DNA of 64,000 nucleotides from Streptomyces guryensis. GTDB taxonomy: Bacteria; Actinomycetota; Actinomycetes; Streptomycetales; Streptomycetaceae. The DNA is taken from contig NZ_JAJSBI010000020.1 in NCBI RefSeq assembly GCF_021261325.1, positions 62,001 to 126,000 on the forward strand. Direction: 5' to 3'. The notes beneath the pieces are model-generated. The model was not told the origin of the DNA. It ran no database searches and saw only the letters and a list, made by a program, of their open reading frames with translations. Positions 34,835-42,779 of the stretch are shown here, piece by piece; the stretch's first letter is position 1, and the number at the start of each line of letters is the position of its first letter. Made by a program: the position numbers and the translations under genes.

Positions 34835-34952
34835 CGTGGCGCTCCTCCCCGGCTGCCGCTCGGTCACGGTCAGCCGCCGCGCAGTACAACGATACGCACG
34901 GTGACCAGGACACGGCGGGAGCGAACGCGCGTCCGACAGCGAGACTTGCCTC

Positions 34953-35525
34953 ATGAGACTCTTCGCCGCGGTGCTGCCCCCCGAGGGGGTCGTCGACGAA
35001 CTCGCCACCGAGGTGGCGGAATTGAAGAAGCTGCCGGGAGCGGGGGCACTTCGCTGGACGGCGAGGGAAGGGTGGCACTTCACGCTCGCCTTCTACGGAG
35101 AGGTCGACGACGGCCTCGTGCCGGAGCTGTCGGCCCGGCTGGAGCGGGCGGCACGGCGATCCGAGCCCTTTGCGCTGGCCCTGCGGGGCGGTGGCCAGTT
35201 CGGGCACGGACGGGCGTTGTGGGCGGGGGCGGAGGGGGACCTGCCGGCCCTGCGGCTGCTCGCCGACCGGGCGGAGGCGGCGGCGCGGAAGGCGGGCGTG
35301 GCCATGGGAGAGCACCGGCGGTACAAGGCCCACCTGACGGTGGCGAGGAGCCGGGAGGCGGTGGACGTACGGCCGTATGTCGCGGCTCTCGGGGAGTTCA
35401 CCAGCCGTACGTGGACGGTGGGGGAGCTGGTGCTGGTGCGGAGCAATCTGCCGACGTCCGGTGTGCCCGGGGAGCAGCCTCGTTACGAGGCGGTCGGCCG
35501 TTGGGCGCTTGGGGGTGCGGGTTAG
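34953..35525 (+). CDS. thpR: RNA 2',3'-cyclic phosphodiesterase (ThpR)
   Basis: A 190-aa 2H phosphoesterase that opens 2',3'-cyclic phosphate ends of RNA. Both H-x-T/S-x motifs are present: HFTLAFYGEV (~42) and HLTVARSRE (~129), each carrying the catalytic His. Start RLFAAVLPPE is the family's standard N-terminus, supporting ATG 34953, although no strong RBS lies before it. It is divergent from Uma2 copy 1 and followed by a tiny membrane-protein gene. Role in tRNA or RNA repair is inferred from homologues. Confidence 0.92.
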   Translation: MRLFAAVLPPEGVVDELATEVAELKKLPGAGALRWTAREGWHFTLAFYGEVDDGLVPELSARLERAARRSEPFALALRGGGQFGHGRALWAGAEGDLPALRLLADRAEAAARKAGVAMGEHRRYKAHLTVARSREAVDVRPYVAALGEFTSRTWTVGELVLVRSNLPTSGVPGEQPRYEAVGRWALGGAG

Positions 35526-35535
35526 GCTCGGGGGC

Positions 35536-35625
35536 GTGGACCCGAAGACCCGGAACCGGATCATGGCCGGTGCGCTTGTGCTGTTGTTCGTCGTCGTTGC
35601 CCTGGCGGCGGTGCTCGGCAGGTAG
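35536..35625 (+). CDS. Very small single-helix membrane protein (29 aa)
   Basis: GTG 35536 encodes a 29-residue product: a short basic N-terminus (VDPKTRNRI) and one membrane helix (MAGALVLLFVVVALAAVLGR). A GGGGG lies just upstream of the start. It is 10 bp after thpR in the same direction. Tiny proteins of this form (DPK-RNRIMAGALVL) recur in Streptomyces, which supports coding, but a chance ORF cannot be excluded. Confidence 0.55.
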   Translation: MDPKTRNRIMAGALVLLFVVVALAAVLGR

Positions 35626-35682
35626 GACTTTGCGGGGGAGCGGCGGGGAACTGCGCGTTCGTTGCCGGGTGCGGGCCGTATG

Positions 35683-35755
35683 TGGCTTGTCGCGCCCACG
35701 CGGCGGAGCCGCATATCGAATGCAGCCCCGCCGCCCCTGTGGGGGCGCTCCTGTT
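35683..35755. repeat. Streptomyces interspersed repeat (type A)
   Basis: CGCGGCGGAGCCGCATATCG in its core (35699-35718), followed by a GCAGCCCCGCC stretch and GGGGGCGCTCCTG. The same block recurs at 50841-50915. It lies between the tiny membrane gene and the AKR 3' end; GCGGCGGAGCCGC can form a hairpin. Confidence 0.75.
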
Positions 35756-35762
35756 CGCGGTG

Positions 35763-36613
35763 CTACCAGGCGAAGGCCTCCGGGGACGGGCCCGGGCCCG
35801 GGAAGATCTCGTCCAGGCCGGACAGCAGCTCGTCGCTCAGCTCCAGTTCCACCGCCCTGATCGCCGACTCCAGCTGCTCCGCCGTGCGCGGGCCGACGAT
35901 CGGACCCGTGACGCCGGGGCGGGTCAGGAGCCAGGCCAGGGCGGCCTCGCCCGGTTCCAGGCCGTGCTTGTCCAGCAGGTCCTCGTAGGCCTGGATCTGG
36001 GCGCGGATGCTGGTGTTGGCGAGGGCGTCCGCGGCCCGGCCGCTCGCCCGGCGCCCGCCCTCGACCTCCTTCTTGATGACCCCGCCGAGCAGGCCGCCGT
36101 GCAGCGGTGACCAGGGGATGACCCCGAGGCCGTACTCCTGCGCGGCCGGAATGACCTCCATCTCGGCGCGGCGCTCGGCGAGGTTGTAGAGGCACTGCTC
36201 GCTGACGAGGCCGATGGTGCCGCCGCGGCGGGCGGCGATCTCGTTGGCCTGGGCGATCTTGTAGCCGGGGAAGTTGGAGGACCCGACGTAGAGGATCTTC
36301 CCCTGCTGTACGAGGACGTCGATCGCCTGCCAGATCTCCTCGAAGGGGGTGCGGCGGTCGACGTGGTGGAACTGGTAGACGTCGATGTGGTCCGTCTGCA
36401 GCCGCTTCAGGCTGGCGTCTACCGCGCGCCGGATGTTCAGCGCGGAGAGCTTGTCGTGGTTGGGCCAGGCGTCGCCGTCGGCGGCCATGTTGCCGTACAC
36501 CTTGGTGGCCAGGACGACCTTGTCGCGGTGGGCCGCGTTCTTGGCGAACCAGGTGCCGATGATGTCTTCCGTACGGCCCTTGTTCTCGCTCCAGCCGTAC
36601 ACGTTGGCAGTGT
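35763..36613 (-). pseudogene. Aldo/keto reductase, C-terminal part cut by element 2
   Basis: The 3' 283 codons of an AKR (NADPH-dependent oxidoreductase). It starts at T-A-N-V-Y-G-W and lacks the first ~48 residues, including the catalytic Asp of the FFD-T-A-N-VYG motif; the catalytic Tyr (VYG), Lys (ATKVYGN) and His (QFHHVDR) remain. The missing piece is at 42358-42503, the other side of the element. A TTG at 36617 gives an open frame but without RBS or catalytic Asp, so a working enzyme is unlikely. The reading frame is otherwise clean to its stop, which suggests recent disruption. Confidence 0.9.
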
Positions 36614-36634
36614 TCAAAGATCAATTTTGACGCC
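36610..36634. other. attL of element 2 (core plus arm)
   Basis: GTGT core at 36610-36613 followed by the integrase-side arm CAATTTTGACGCC (36622-36634). The arm is the exact inverse complement of 42333-42345. Confidence 0.87.
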
Positions 36635-36701
36635 ATGATCCGAACCGCATACCGTCACCCCTTGTGCGCGATGCGTGACACAGGGGAGAGGGAGAACGAG
36701 C

Positions 36702-38351
36702 ATGGCGAGAGTTCTGGGTGTGATCCGTCTGTCGAGGGTGTCGGACGAGACCACATCGCCGGAGCGTCAGCGTCGGTCCATCCAGCGATGGGCCGATCAG
36801 GAGGGGCACGTCGTCGTGGGGTGGGTCGAGGACATCGACGTGTCCGGCGGGGTAGAGCCGTGGAAGCGTCCGGAGTTCGGCAAGTGGCTTCCCTCGACCA
36901 TCGGGAGGGAGGTCAGCGCGATCGAGCACCGGATCGCGGTGGAGGAGTCGCGCGCCGACGAGTACGACATCATCTGCGCGCTGAAGATCGACCGTCTCTC
37001 GCGACGCGTGCTCCACGTGCACGCCCTCCTGGAGTGGTGCGAGAAGAACGGCAAGGAGGTCGCCACCGTCGAGGACGGGATCAACCTCAACACGCAGATG
37101 GGGAAGCTCCTCCTCAGCCTGATCGCGTCCTTCGCGGAAGGGGAGCTCGAAGCCATCAAGGCGCGGGCCAAGTCCTCGTACAACCACCTGATGAAGGAGG
37201 GGCGCTGGCGCGGCGGCCGCACTCCGTACGGTTACCGGGAGGAGAAACAGGAGACCGGCGACGGATGGAAGCTCGTCCCGGACGACTACGGGACCGACAC
37301 GGCCGGGACGCTCCGTGAGATCGTCCGCCGTCTCATCGCGGGCGAGTCGGCGAACAGCATCGCGCAGTGGCTCAACGAGGACGTGTCGAAGACCCCGACG
37401 TCACTCGACGCCCAGATGATCCGTAACGGCAAGACCCCGAAGGGAAGCCGCTGGACCGCCGCGAACACGGCCAAGGTCGTACGTTCCCGCTGCATCCTGG
37501 GGCAGATGGAGGTGTCCGAGGAGGTGATGGTCGACGGGGAGAAGACGACACGACGCCGGGTCGTCCGGGACGCGGACGGCCAGCCCCTCCAGCGCGCGGA
37601 GCCTCTGATCACGCACGAGGAGTGGGAGCTGGCCAACAAGAAGCTGGACGAGAACACCAGCAAGCGCAACGGCAACCGCAAGGGTGGGTCGCCCTTGCTC
37701 CAGGTCGCGTTCTGCACATGTGGCGAGCCGGCGTATCTCGCCCCTGGCCGTAACTGGCCCTACTACCGCTGCGCCTCCCGTACCACGCACAAGCCGTGTC
37801 CGACCGGAAGCAAGGGCATCGCGGCGCACACGCTGGAGGACGCCGTGGGGAAAGCGTTCCTCCTCGCTGCCGGGGACGTCGAGATCGTCCGGAAGGTCTT
37901 CCGGCCGGGCGTGGACTACACGCGCGACATCGAGGAAGTGAACCGCTCCCTCTCGGACCTGAGGGAGGACCGCGAGGCGGGCCTCTACTCCAGTGAGCTG
38001 GGCAAGCAGGAGTACCGGGAGGCGTACAAGCGGTTGGACGCGCGACGTGAACAGCTCATCGCGCAGCCCACGCGCCCGGACACCTGGGAGGAGATCCCGA
38101 CAGGAGAGACCTACCGGGAACGGTGGAGCACGTTGTCGACCCAGCACGAAAAGGGCAGGGAGCTACGCGCCGCAGGGGTCAAGGCCGTCATCCATGCCGA
38201 GCCGATTCCCGGGATGACCGCCGCGCAGCTTATGGCTCCCGATGGCCATGACGGGATGTGGCAACACCCAGTCGGGAGGGTTCAGGTTCTGATCCCCATG
38301 GACTTCAAGCAGCGTCTGCGCAACATGGCGGCGGTCCACAGCGAAGGCTGA
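36702..38351 (+). CDS. Large serine integrase of element 2
   Basis: A 549-aa recombinase. Catalytic domain ~1-170, with the nucleophile in VLGVIRLSRVSD (Ser10) and the ALKIDRLSRRV segment. The recombinase domain (~180-310) has GRWRGGRTPYGYREE and the integrase family's R-C-I-L-G-Q. The zinc ribbon uses CTCGEP, YYRC and CP (residues ~340-372), and the C-terminal ~60 residues include a coiled coil. It differs clearly from the integrase of element 1. ATG 36702 has a long purine-rich GGGAGAGGGAGA upstream. It reads inward from attL. A strong hairpin follows its stop. Confidence 0.94.
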   Translation: MARVLGVIRLSRVSDETTSPERQRRSIQRWADQEGHVVVGWVEDIDVSGGVEPWKRPEFGKWLPSTIGREVSAIEHRIAVEESRADEYDIICALKIDRLSRRVLHVHALLEWCEKNGKEVATVEDGINLNTQMGKLLLSLIASFAEGELEAIKARAKSSYNHLMKEGRWRGGRTPYGYREEKQETGDGWKLVPDDYGTDTAGTLREIVRRLIAGESANSIAQWLNEDVSKTPTSLDAQMIRNGKTPKGSRWTAANTAKVVRSRCILGQMEVSEEVMVDGEKTTRRRVVRDADGQPLQRAEPLITHEEWELANKKLDENTSKRNGNRKGGSPLLQVAFCTCGEPAYLAPGRNWPYYRCASRTTHKPCPTGSKGIAAHTLEDAVGKAFLLAAGDVEIVRKVFRPGVDYTRDIEEVNRSLSDLREDREAGLYSSELGKQEYREAYKRLDARREQLIAQPTRPDTWEEIPTGETYRERWSTLSTQHEKGRELRAAGVKAVIHAEPIPGMTAAQLMAPDGHDGMWQHPVGRVQVLIPMDFKQRLRNMAAVHSEG

Positions 38352-38370
38352 CCGACAACTGCATGCGACG

Positions 38371-38398
38371 AGGAGGGCCCTGTGGTCGGGGCCCTCCT
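38371..38398 (+). terminator. Terminator after integrase 2
   Basis: A perfect 10-bp stem (AGGAGGGCCC / GGGCCCTCCT) with an 8-nt loop, followed by GCGCGTTTG. It ends 47 bp after the integrase stop. Confidence 0.8.
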
Positions 38399-38603
38399 GC
38401 GCGTTTGTAGGATGCCCGGCAGGTCGCCGCCGTCGCTCCCGACCGCAAGAGACCGAGTCCAGGCCCGATGCCCTGGGCGCCCAACCTGTGAAGCGCCGTG
38501 CCTCCCGCACGGCACCCCCGCGAAGAAGGGAGACACATGTCCCGCCGTCCGGCGGGGTCGCCGGCGCACCCTCGTGCGCCTCACAGGAAGGAGCCGCGAA
38601 CCA

Positions 38604-38954
38604 GTGGCCATCAGCTTCGGTCATGACCGCCCGTGGGGCGGAGTCTCCCAGCGCGAATACCAGCGCAAGGCGCAGGACCCTCTACACCCGCTGGCCTACC
38701 GCGTCCACTTCGCCGCCATCGGATGGGCCGACCGTCACGGGCACGCAGCCTTCGCCCCTGGGAAGCTGGCCACCCTCCTCGGCAAGGACGGCAAACCCCT
38801 GTCTGACCAGAGCACGAACAACGCGATCGCACGCGCCAAGAGGCTCGACCTTGTATCGCCCCGGTCGGGAGCCGCTTGCCTTGTTCTTGGTTCTCACCTC
38901 TTCCAGAAGGGGAAGGGCGCTCCGGTGCCGTGCCGCGTCCATCAAGACCGGTGA
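38604..38954 (+). CDS. Small HTH-like protein next to integrase
   Basis: A 116-aa protein. The core ALAYRVHFAAIGWADRHGHA-like stretch (VHFAAIGWADRHGHAAFAPG) and LATLLGKDGKPLSDQSTNNA suggest a winged or ordinary helix-turn-helix, similar to proteins encoded after integrases in other Streptomyces elements. It could be a replication or excision accessory, for instance a recombination directionality factor, but nothing proves it. GTG 38604 is chosen because AGGAAGGAG lies ten bases before it. The C-terminus has Cys in GAACLVLGSHL and PVPCRVH. Confidence 0.7.
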   Translation: MAISFGHDRPWGGVSQREYQRKAQDPLHPLAYRVHFAAIGWADRHGHAAFAPGKLATLLGKDGKPLSDQSTNNAIARAKRLDLVSPRSGAACLVLGSHLFQKGKGAPVPCRVHQDR

Positions 38955-39474
38955 ACAACACATCGTACGTGTAGCCAGCACACGCCAGGCGTGTACCGGC
39001 ATTGCCAGTGGCCTGCGGAAACGTTCGCTTCCTCTCTCTTCTTCTTGTCCTCACTTGCGGCCCCGAAGGGGGCCGACAGAGGGAAGCCTCGTTCGATCTA
39101 CGGCAAGCGCAGTAGGGGCGCGGTAGCGCCCCGAAGAGACGGGCATCGGCGAAGCGGTAGAGAGCATGGGCGGCCGAACGGCCGCCACAGTCTGAAGCCG
39201 CTACGACAGAGCGGCCCCGCCGGGGCCGACAGGAGCAAGACCAAGGGAGGCGCTGCCGCGCCCCCACAGGCAGGGCCGTCAGGCTCCGTTCCTTGCTCTC
39301 CCCCGCCGTCGCCAAGGAGGCAGCGCAAGTGGTTTCGACACCGTGAACCGGTCCCGCTTGACGGTGGGATTCGGCACCGCTCAGCGATCTTTCGGGCATG
39401 TTCCGCCGATGGAATTTACCCCCAGACATCCGAGCGGGATGCTGATCCAACACACCGGGGTCCGACGCGCGGGC
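38955..39474. other. 520-bp gene-free stretch with array of GC hairpins
   Basis: No convincing gene. Between 39058 and 39266 are five compact inverted repeats: CGGCCCC/GGGGCCG (39058-39075, one extra G), GGGGCGC/GCGCCCC (39115-39132), GGCGGCCG/CGGCCGCC (39169-39186), CGGCCCCG/CGGGGCCG (39212-39228) and a weaker GGCG/CGCC (39249-39262). Loops are 1-6 nt and spacers 20-40 nt. This could be a structured RNA, a leader before the TmrB-like gene or a recombination/replication site. Confidence 0.6.
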
Positions 39475-40050
39475 ATGGCAACGGGGGAGAAGATCGCCTT
39501 GATCGTTTGGGTGAACGGTGCGTTCGGCAGCGGGAAGAGCACGCTGGTGGACGAGTTGCGTCCGCGCTGGCCGGAGGCGCTGGTCTACGACCCGGAGATG
39601 ATCGGCTTCGTGCTGCGGGAGATCGTGGAGGTGCCGACCGGCGACTTCCAGGATCTTCGGTTGTGGCGACGGCAGGTGGCCGACCTGGCGGTGGGGCTGG
39701 TTGAGGAGTACCACCGTCCGATCCTTGTCCCCATGACTTTGGTCAACTCCGGGTATGCCGATGAGATCTTCAACGCTCTGGAGGATGCGGGCATCGGTGT
39801 TCACCACTTCTTCCTCAAGGTCCCCCGAGAGGTCCTGGAGAAGCGGATCGAGGGCCGGAGCTTCACTCTAGACAACCCCGAGGAGGATGAACGGGTACGG
39901 CGCTGGTGCAAGGACAGGATCGAGTCGTGCATGGCCGCAGTCGACGCCCTGCCCAGCGACACGGTTTTTCTGGACGGCGAGTTGACTCCGCAGGAGCTTG
40001 CCGACCAGGTGCTGGTCCGGGTCCGGTCCGGTGGGACGCGCGGTGCATGA
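39475..40050 (+). CDS. TmrB-like P-loop ATPase (tunicamycin-resistance type)
   Basis: A 191-aa nucleoside-kinase-like P-loop protein. Walker A is WVNGAFGSGKSTLV (residues ~10-23), followed by VYDPEMIGFVLREI, DFQDLRLWR, ILVPMTLV and VHHFFLKVPREVLEKRI. This order and spacing match TmrB of Bacillus, which binds tunicamycin and gives resistance when produced in excess. Function here is inferred; related proteins in actinomycetes are often simply called AAA ATPases. ATG 39475 is supported by the position of the first strand, though no good RBS is visible. It is the main cargo of element 2 besides the AKR. Confidence 0.82.
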   Translation: MATGEKIALIVWVNGAFGSGKSTLVDELRPRWPEALVYDPEMIGFVLREIVEVPTGDFQDLRLWRRQVADLAVGLVEEYHRPILVPMTLVNSGYADEIFNALEDAGIGVHHFFLKVPREVLEKRIEGRSFTLDNPEEDERVRRWCKDRIESCMAAVDALPSDTVFLDGELTPQELADQVLVRVRSGGTRGA

Positions 40051-40549
40051 TCGCGGTGGTGGTCTGTGGTCGGCCACGTACTGCCTGGAGGAGGGGCCGA
40101 CCTGAAGGACCCTGAAACCGTGGCAGGATTTGAGCCGGTAAGACCCGGCGGTCGGCAAGCTCCCGCCAAGGGGTCATACCCCACCCCTCTCCGCTGTTGG
40201 CCTCTCGCCTTGTCTCGGCCCTCCTCTTCACTGTCGATCCGGCAAACGTGAGCCCCTACCTTCGCTCCGCCGTCGACAGGCTGGCCCTGCATCCCTTGGA
40301 AGGCGAACGGCTGTGCACCCGCGTGAGCGGTCGACAGGCCGCGCCCTTGGTAGTCGGCGAGAGCGAAGCGACAGACCGGCAGACAAGCCCACAGCCCCTT
40401 GCCGTGGCGACCGGGGCGCAGCACTGTCCGACACCGGGCAGAGGTGCGACACCCGACCGTGGCGCCGTGTGACCAGCGTTCCTGAAGGGGGTGTGTAGCG
40501 CTGTTCAAAACCCCTCTCGAAACTCCAGTCTCAGGCTTGACGTATTGAG
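40051..40549. other. 499-bp gene-free stretch in element 2
   Basis: No ORF with coding features, repeats or hairpins worth naming were seen in either strand. It separates the TmrB-like gene from the resolvase remnant. Confidence 0.5.
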
Positions 40550-41157
40550 ATGAGTTCCGAGACGGTCCCGGCTGTGACGACGAACACGATCATCGGTCAG
40601 CTCATCGGTTACGCCCGTGTCTCCACCGATGACCAGGAAGCGCAGTTGCAGCACGACGCGCTGACGGCCGCAGGCTGCGCCCGATCTTCGAGGACAAGGC
40701 ATCCGGCAAGCACACCAACCGGCCAGAGCTCACGGCCGCACTGGACTACGCCAGACCCGGCGACACCCTGTGCGTGTGGAAGCTCGACCGCTTCGCCCGG
40801 TCGCTCATCGACCTTGTGACCATGGTCGACACGCTTCGGGAGCGGGGTATCGGGTTCAACGTGCTCACGGGTGCACTGGCCAACATCGACCCCGGTACGG
40901 CCGATGGCCGTCTCATGCTTCAGGTGGTCGGAGCCATGGCGGAGTTCGAGCGCAGCCTCATCATGGAGCGCACCCGCGCCGGACTCGACGCAGCCAAGGC
41001 GCAGGGGCGTACCGGCGGACGGCCGTCCGTCGTGAACGAGGACGTGCTGACCGTGGCCCGCGCGAGGAAGGCGAAGGGAGAGAGCGTCAGTGCCATCGCC
41101 AAGGCTCTGGGCGTCTCCCGGGCCACGCTGTACCGGCACCTCGGAGACGACTCCTGA
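40550..41157 (+). pseudogene. Small serine resolvase/invertase, frameshifted
   Basis: Resolvase of the Tn3/DNA-invertase type. The first part (ATG 40550) carries the catalytic region GQLIGYARVSTDDQEAQLQH. Near 40680 the frame is lost: one base is missing in GCCCGATCTTCGAGG, where C-A-R-I-F-E-D-K would be expected. The rest (from 40682, reading IFEDKASGKHTNRPELTAAL then VWKLDRFARSLIDLVTMVDT) continues in the +2 frame to a complete C-terminal Hin-type HTH ending VSRATLYRHLGDDS. The protein would be about 200 aa. Probably inactive, or a sequencing error. Confidence 0.83.
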
Positions 41158-41213
41158 CGGCGGAACCTGATGCCCTTGCCTGGAGCGGACTCGAAGCAGT
41201 TGGCTTGTGGCCC

Positions 41214-42203
41214 ATGAAGTACACCCAGCTCGGACGCACCGGACTCAAGGTCAGCCGACTCGTTCTCGGCACGATGAACTTCGGTCCGCAGACAGACGAA
41301 TCAACCAGCCACGGCATCATGGACGCCGCTCTCGACGCGGGTCTGAACTTTCTGGATACGGCCAACGTCTATGGGTGGGGTGAGAACAAGGGCCGCACCG
41401 AGGAGATCATCGGAACTTGGTTCGCCCAGGGTGGCGGGCGGCGCGACAAGGTCGTCCTCGCCACCAAGGTGTATGGGAACATGGCGGGCGACGGGGACGT
41501 CTGGCCCAACCACGACAAGCTCTCCGCGGTGAACATCCGACGGGCCGTCGACGCCTCCCTCAAGCGGCTGCAGACCGACTACATCGACATCTACCAGTTC
41601 CATCACATCGACCGGTCGACGCCGTTCGAGGAGATCTGGCAGGCGATCGACGTCCTGGTCCAGCAGGGCAAGATCCTCTACGCGGGGTCGTCCAACTTCC
41701 CCGGCTACAAGATCGCCCAGGCAAACGAGACCGCCGCCCGGCGCGGCCGCATGGGCCTGGTCAGCGAGCAGTGCCTCTACAACCTCGCTGAGCGCCGCGC
41801 CGAGATGGAGGTCATCCCGGCCGCGCAGGACTACGGCCTCGGTGTCATCCCCTGGTCTCCGCTGCACGGAGGACTGCTCGGCGGCGTCCTCAAGAAGGAG
41901 GCCACACAGGGGCGCCGGGCGAGCGGCCGCGCTGCCGACGCGCTCAAGGACACCAAGACACGCGAGCAGATCCAGGCGTACGAGAACCTCCTCGACAAGC
42001 ACGGCCTCGAGCCCGGTGAGGCGGCACTGGCCTGGCTGCTGACCCGCCCCGGCGTCACCGGCCCGATCGTCGGCCCTCGCACGCAGGAGCAGCTGGACTC
42101 GGCGCTGCGCGCCCTACAGCTGGAGCTGAGCGAGGAACTGCTGACGTCTCTGGACGAGATCTTCCCCGGTCCCGGACCGTCTCCCGAGGCCTTCGCATGG
42201 TGA
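41214..42203 (+). CDS. Intact aldo/keto reductase carried by element 2
   Basis: A 329-aa NADPH-dependent AKR (TIM-barrel). All four catalytic residues are present: Asp in NFLDTANVYGWGENK, Tyr in VYG, Lys in LATKVYGNMAG and His in YQFHHIDRS. The C-terminal cofactor-binding GPIVGPRTQEQLDSAL is complete. It is a close homologue of the AKR gene the element interrupts: in the first 49 residues I count 8 differences from the stranded N-terminus. It ends 155 bp from attR and reads opposite to the target gene. At the position matching the attB core it has ATAC instead of ACAC. It probably restores the lost function; no RBS is obvious before ATG 41214. Confidence 0.93.
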   Translation: MKYTQLGRTGLKVSRLVLGTMNFGPQTDESTSHGIMDAALDAGLNFLDTANVYGWGENKGRTEEIIGTWFAQGGGRRDKVVLATKVYGNMAGDGDVWPNHDKLSAVNIRRAVDASLKRLQTDYIDIYQFHHIDRSTPFEEIWQAIDVLVQQGKILYAGSSNFPGYKIAQANETAARRGRMGLVSEQCLYNLAERRAEMEVIPAAQDYGLGVIPWSPLHGGLLGGVLKKEATQGRRASGRAADALKDTKTREQIQAYENLLDKHGLEPGEAALAWLLTRPGVTGPIVGPRTQEQLDSALRALQLELSEELLTSLDEIFPGPGPSPEAFAW

Positions 42204-42332
42204 GGTAGCGGGTCTGTGTCGGAGTCGTCGCCTTCTGCTTGCGTTCGAGGCGAGTGGGAGGCGGCGGCTTCGTCGTTTCCAATCGGGGTCCGCAGGAGCG
42301 GTGAGCGTCAGCGATGCGCTGCTGCGGAACCT

Positions 42333-42361
42333 GGCGTCAAAATTGCCGGTTGGCGGTGTGT
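42333..42361. other. attR of element 2 (arm plus core)
   Basis: Arm GGCGTCAAAATTG (42333-42345) and core GTGT (42358-42361), followed by native AKR sequence. Together with attL it reconstructs attP and attB. Confidence 0.87.
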
Positions 42362-42503
42362 CGAAGAAGTTGATGCCGGCGTCCAGCGCCGCGTCCATGA
42401 TCGCGTGGCTGTCGGCCTCGTTCGTCTGCGGTCCGAAGTTCATCGTGCCGAGGACCAGGCGGCTGACCTTGAGTCCGGTGCGTCCGAGCTGCGTGTACTC
42501 CAT
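42358..42503 (-). pseudogene. Stranded N-terminus of the interrupted AKR
   Basis: ATG 42503 encodes MEYTQLGRTGLKVSRLVLGT, then MNFGPQTNEADSHAIMDAAL and DAGINFFDT, the first 49 residues of the AKR whose remainder is at 35763-36613. The frame then runs into the element as a chimera ending at 42114. The catalytic Asp is in this fragment. The native promoter must still be on this side. Confidence 0.9.
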
Positions 42504-42534
42504 GACCACCTAGCCAACGACTTGGAGTGCGCTC

Positions 42535-42779
42535 TATGCAAGGGATCTCGACGCCAACCGGGAGTCGGTGCTGTCGTTGTCGCCGCGCTGGGTGCCGCCG
42601 CAGTGGCAGCCGTCGCGTCGCCGCACACCGCTTCCGCCGGTTCGGTCGGCTCCTTCGGGCTGACCGGACCACATCCAGCACAACCCGCCGGCGCCGGACC
42701 GGATGAGCGGGAGATGGCGGTCGTCGACCTGTTCCGGGTGCGGGGCGGGCGGATCGTTCTGATCTTCCCCGCCGGGTGA
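42535..42779 (+). pseudogene. Possible remnant ending in a SnoaL-like C-terminus
   Basis: The frame ending at 42779 reads REMAVVDLFRVRGGRIVLIF near its end, which resembles the C-terminal strand pair of SnoaL/NTF2-like proteins (xVVDxFRVxxGRIV). The part before it (GVGAVVVAALGAAAVAAVAS) looks like a signal or membrane segment but is probably out of context. I see no complete gene; it appears to be a decayed fragment. Confidence 0.35.

Larger units (their letters stand above)
36610..42361. mobile_element. Serine-integrase element (element 2) inserted in an AKR gene
   Basis: About 5.75 kb bounded by a 4-bp direct repeat (GTGT) at 36610-36613 and 42358-42361. Deleting the element rejoins the AKR codons as F-F-D-T-A-N-V-Y-G without gap. 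The joined inner ends form a 50-bp attP with perfect 13-bp inverted arms (CAATTTTGACGCC at 36622-36634, GGCGTCAAAATTG at 42333-42345). Contents: large serine integrase, a small HTH-like protein, a region with five GC hairpins, a TmrB-like gene, a frameshifted resolvase, and an intact AKR gene. No replication or transfer gene was found, so it is an integrative rather than self-conjugative element. Confidence 0.9.

Noticed and set aside
36615..36617. TTG start giving a functional shortened AKR
   Set aside because: No RBS before it and the catalytic Asp is missing; listed as a pseudogene instead.
38611..39807. A 398-codon - strand frame crossing the HTH-like gene, the hairpin array and the TmrB-like gene in element 2
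   Set aside because: It would need to overlap two better genes on the other strand, and its translation has no domain or coding bias; the hairpins would also be inside it.
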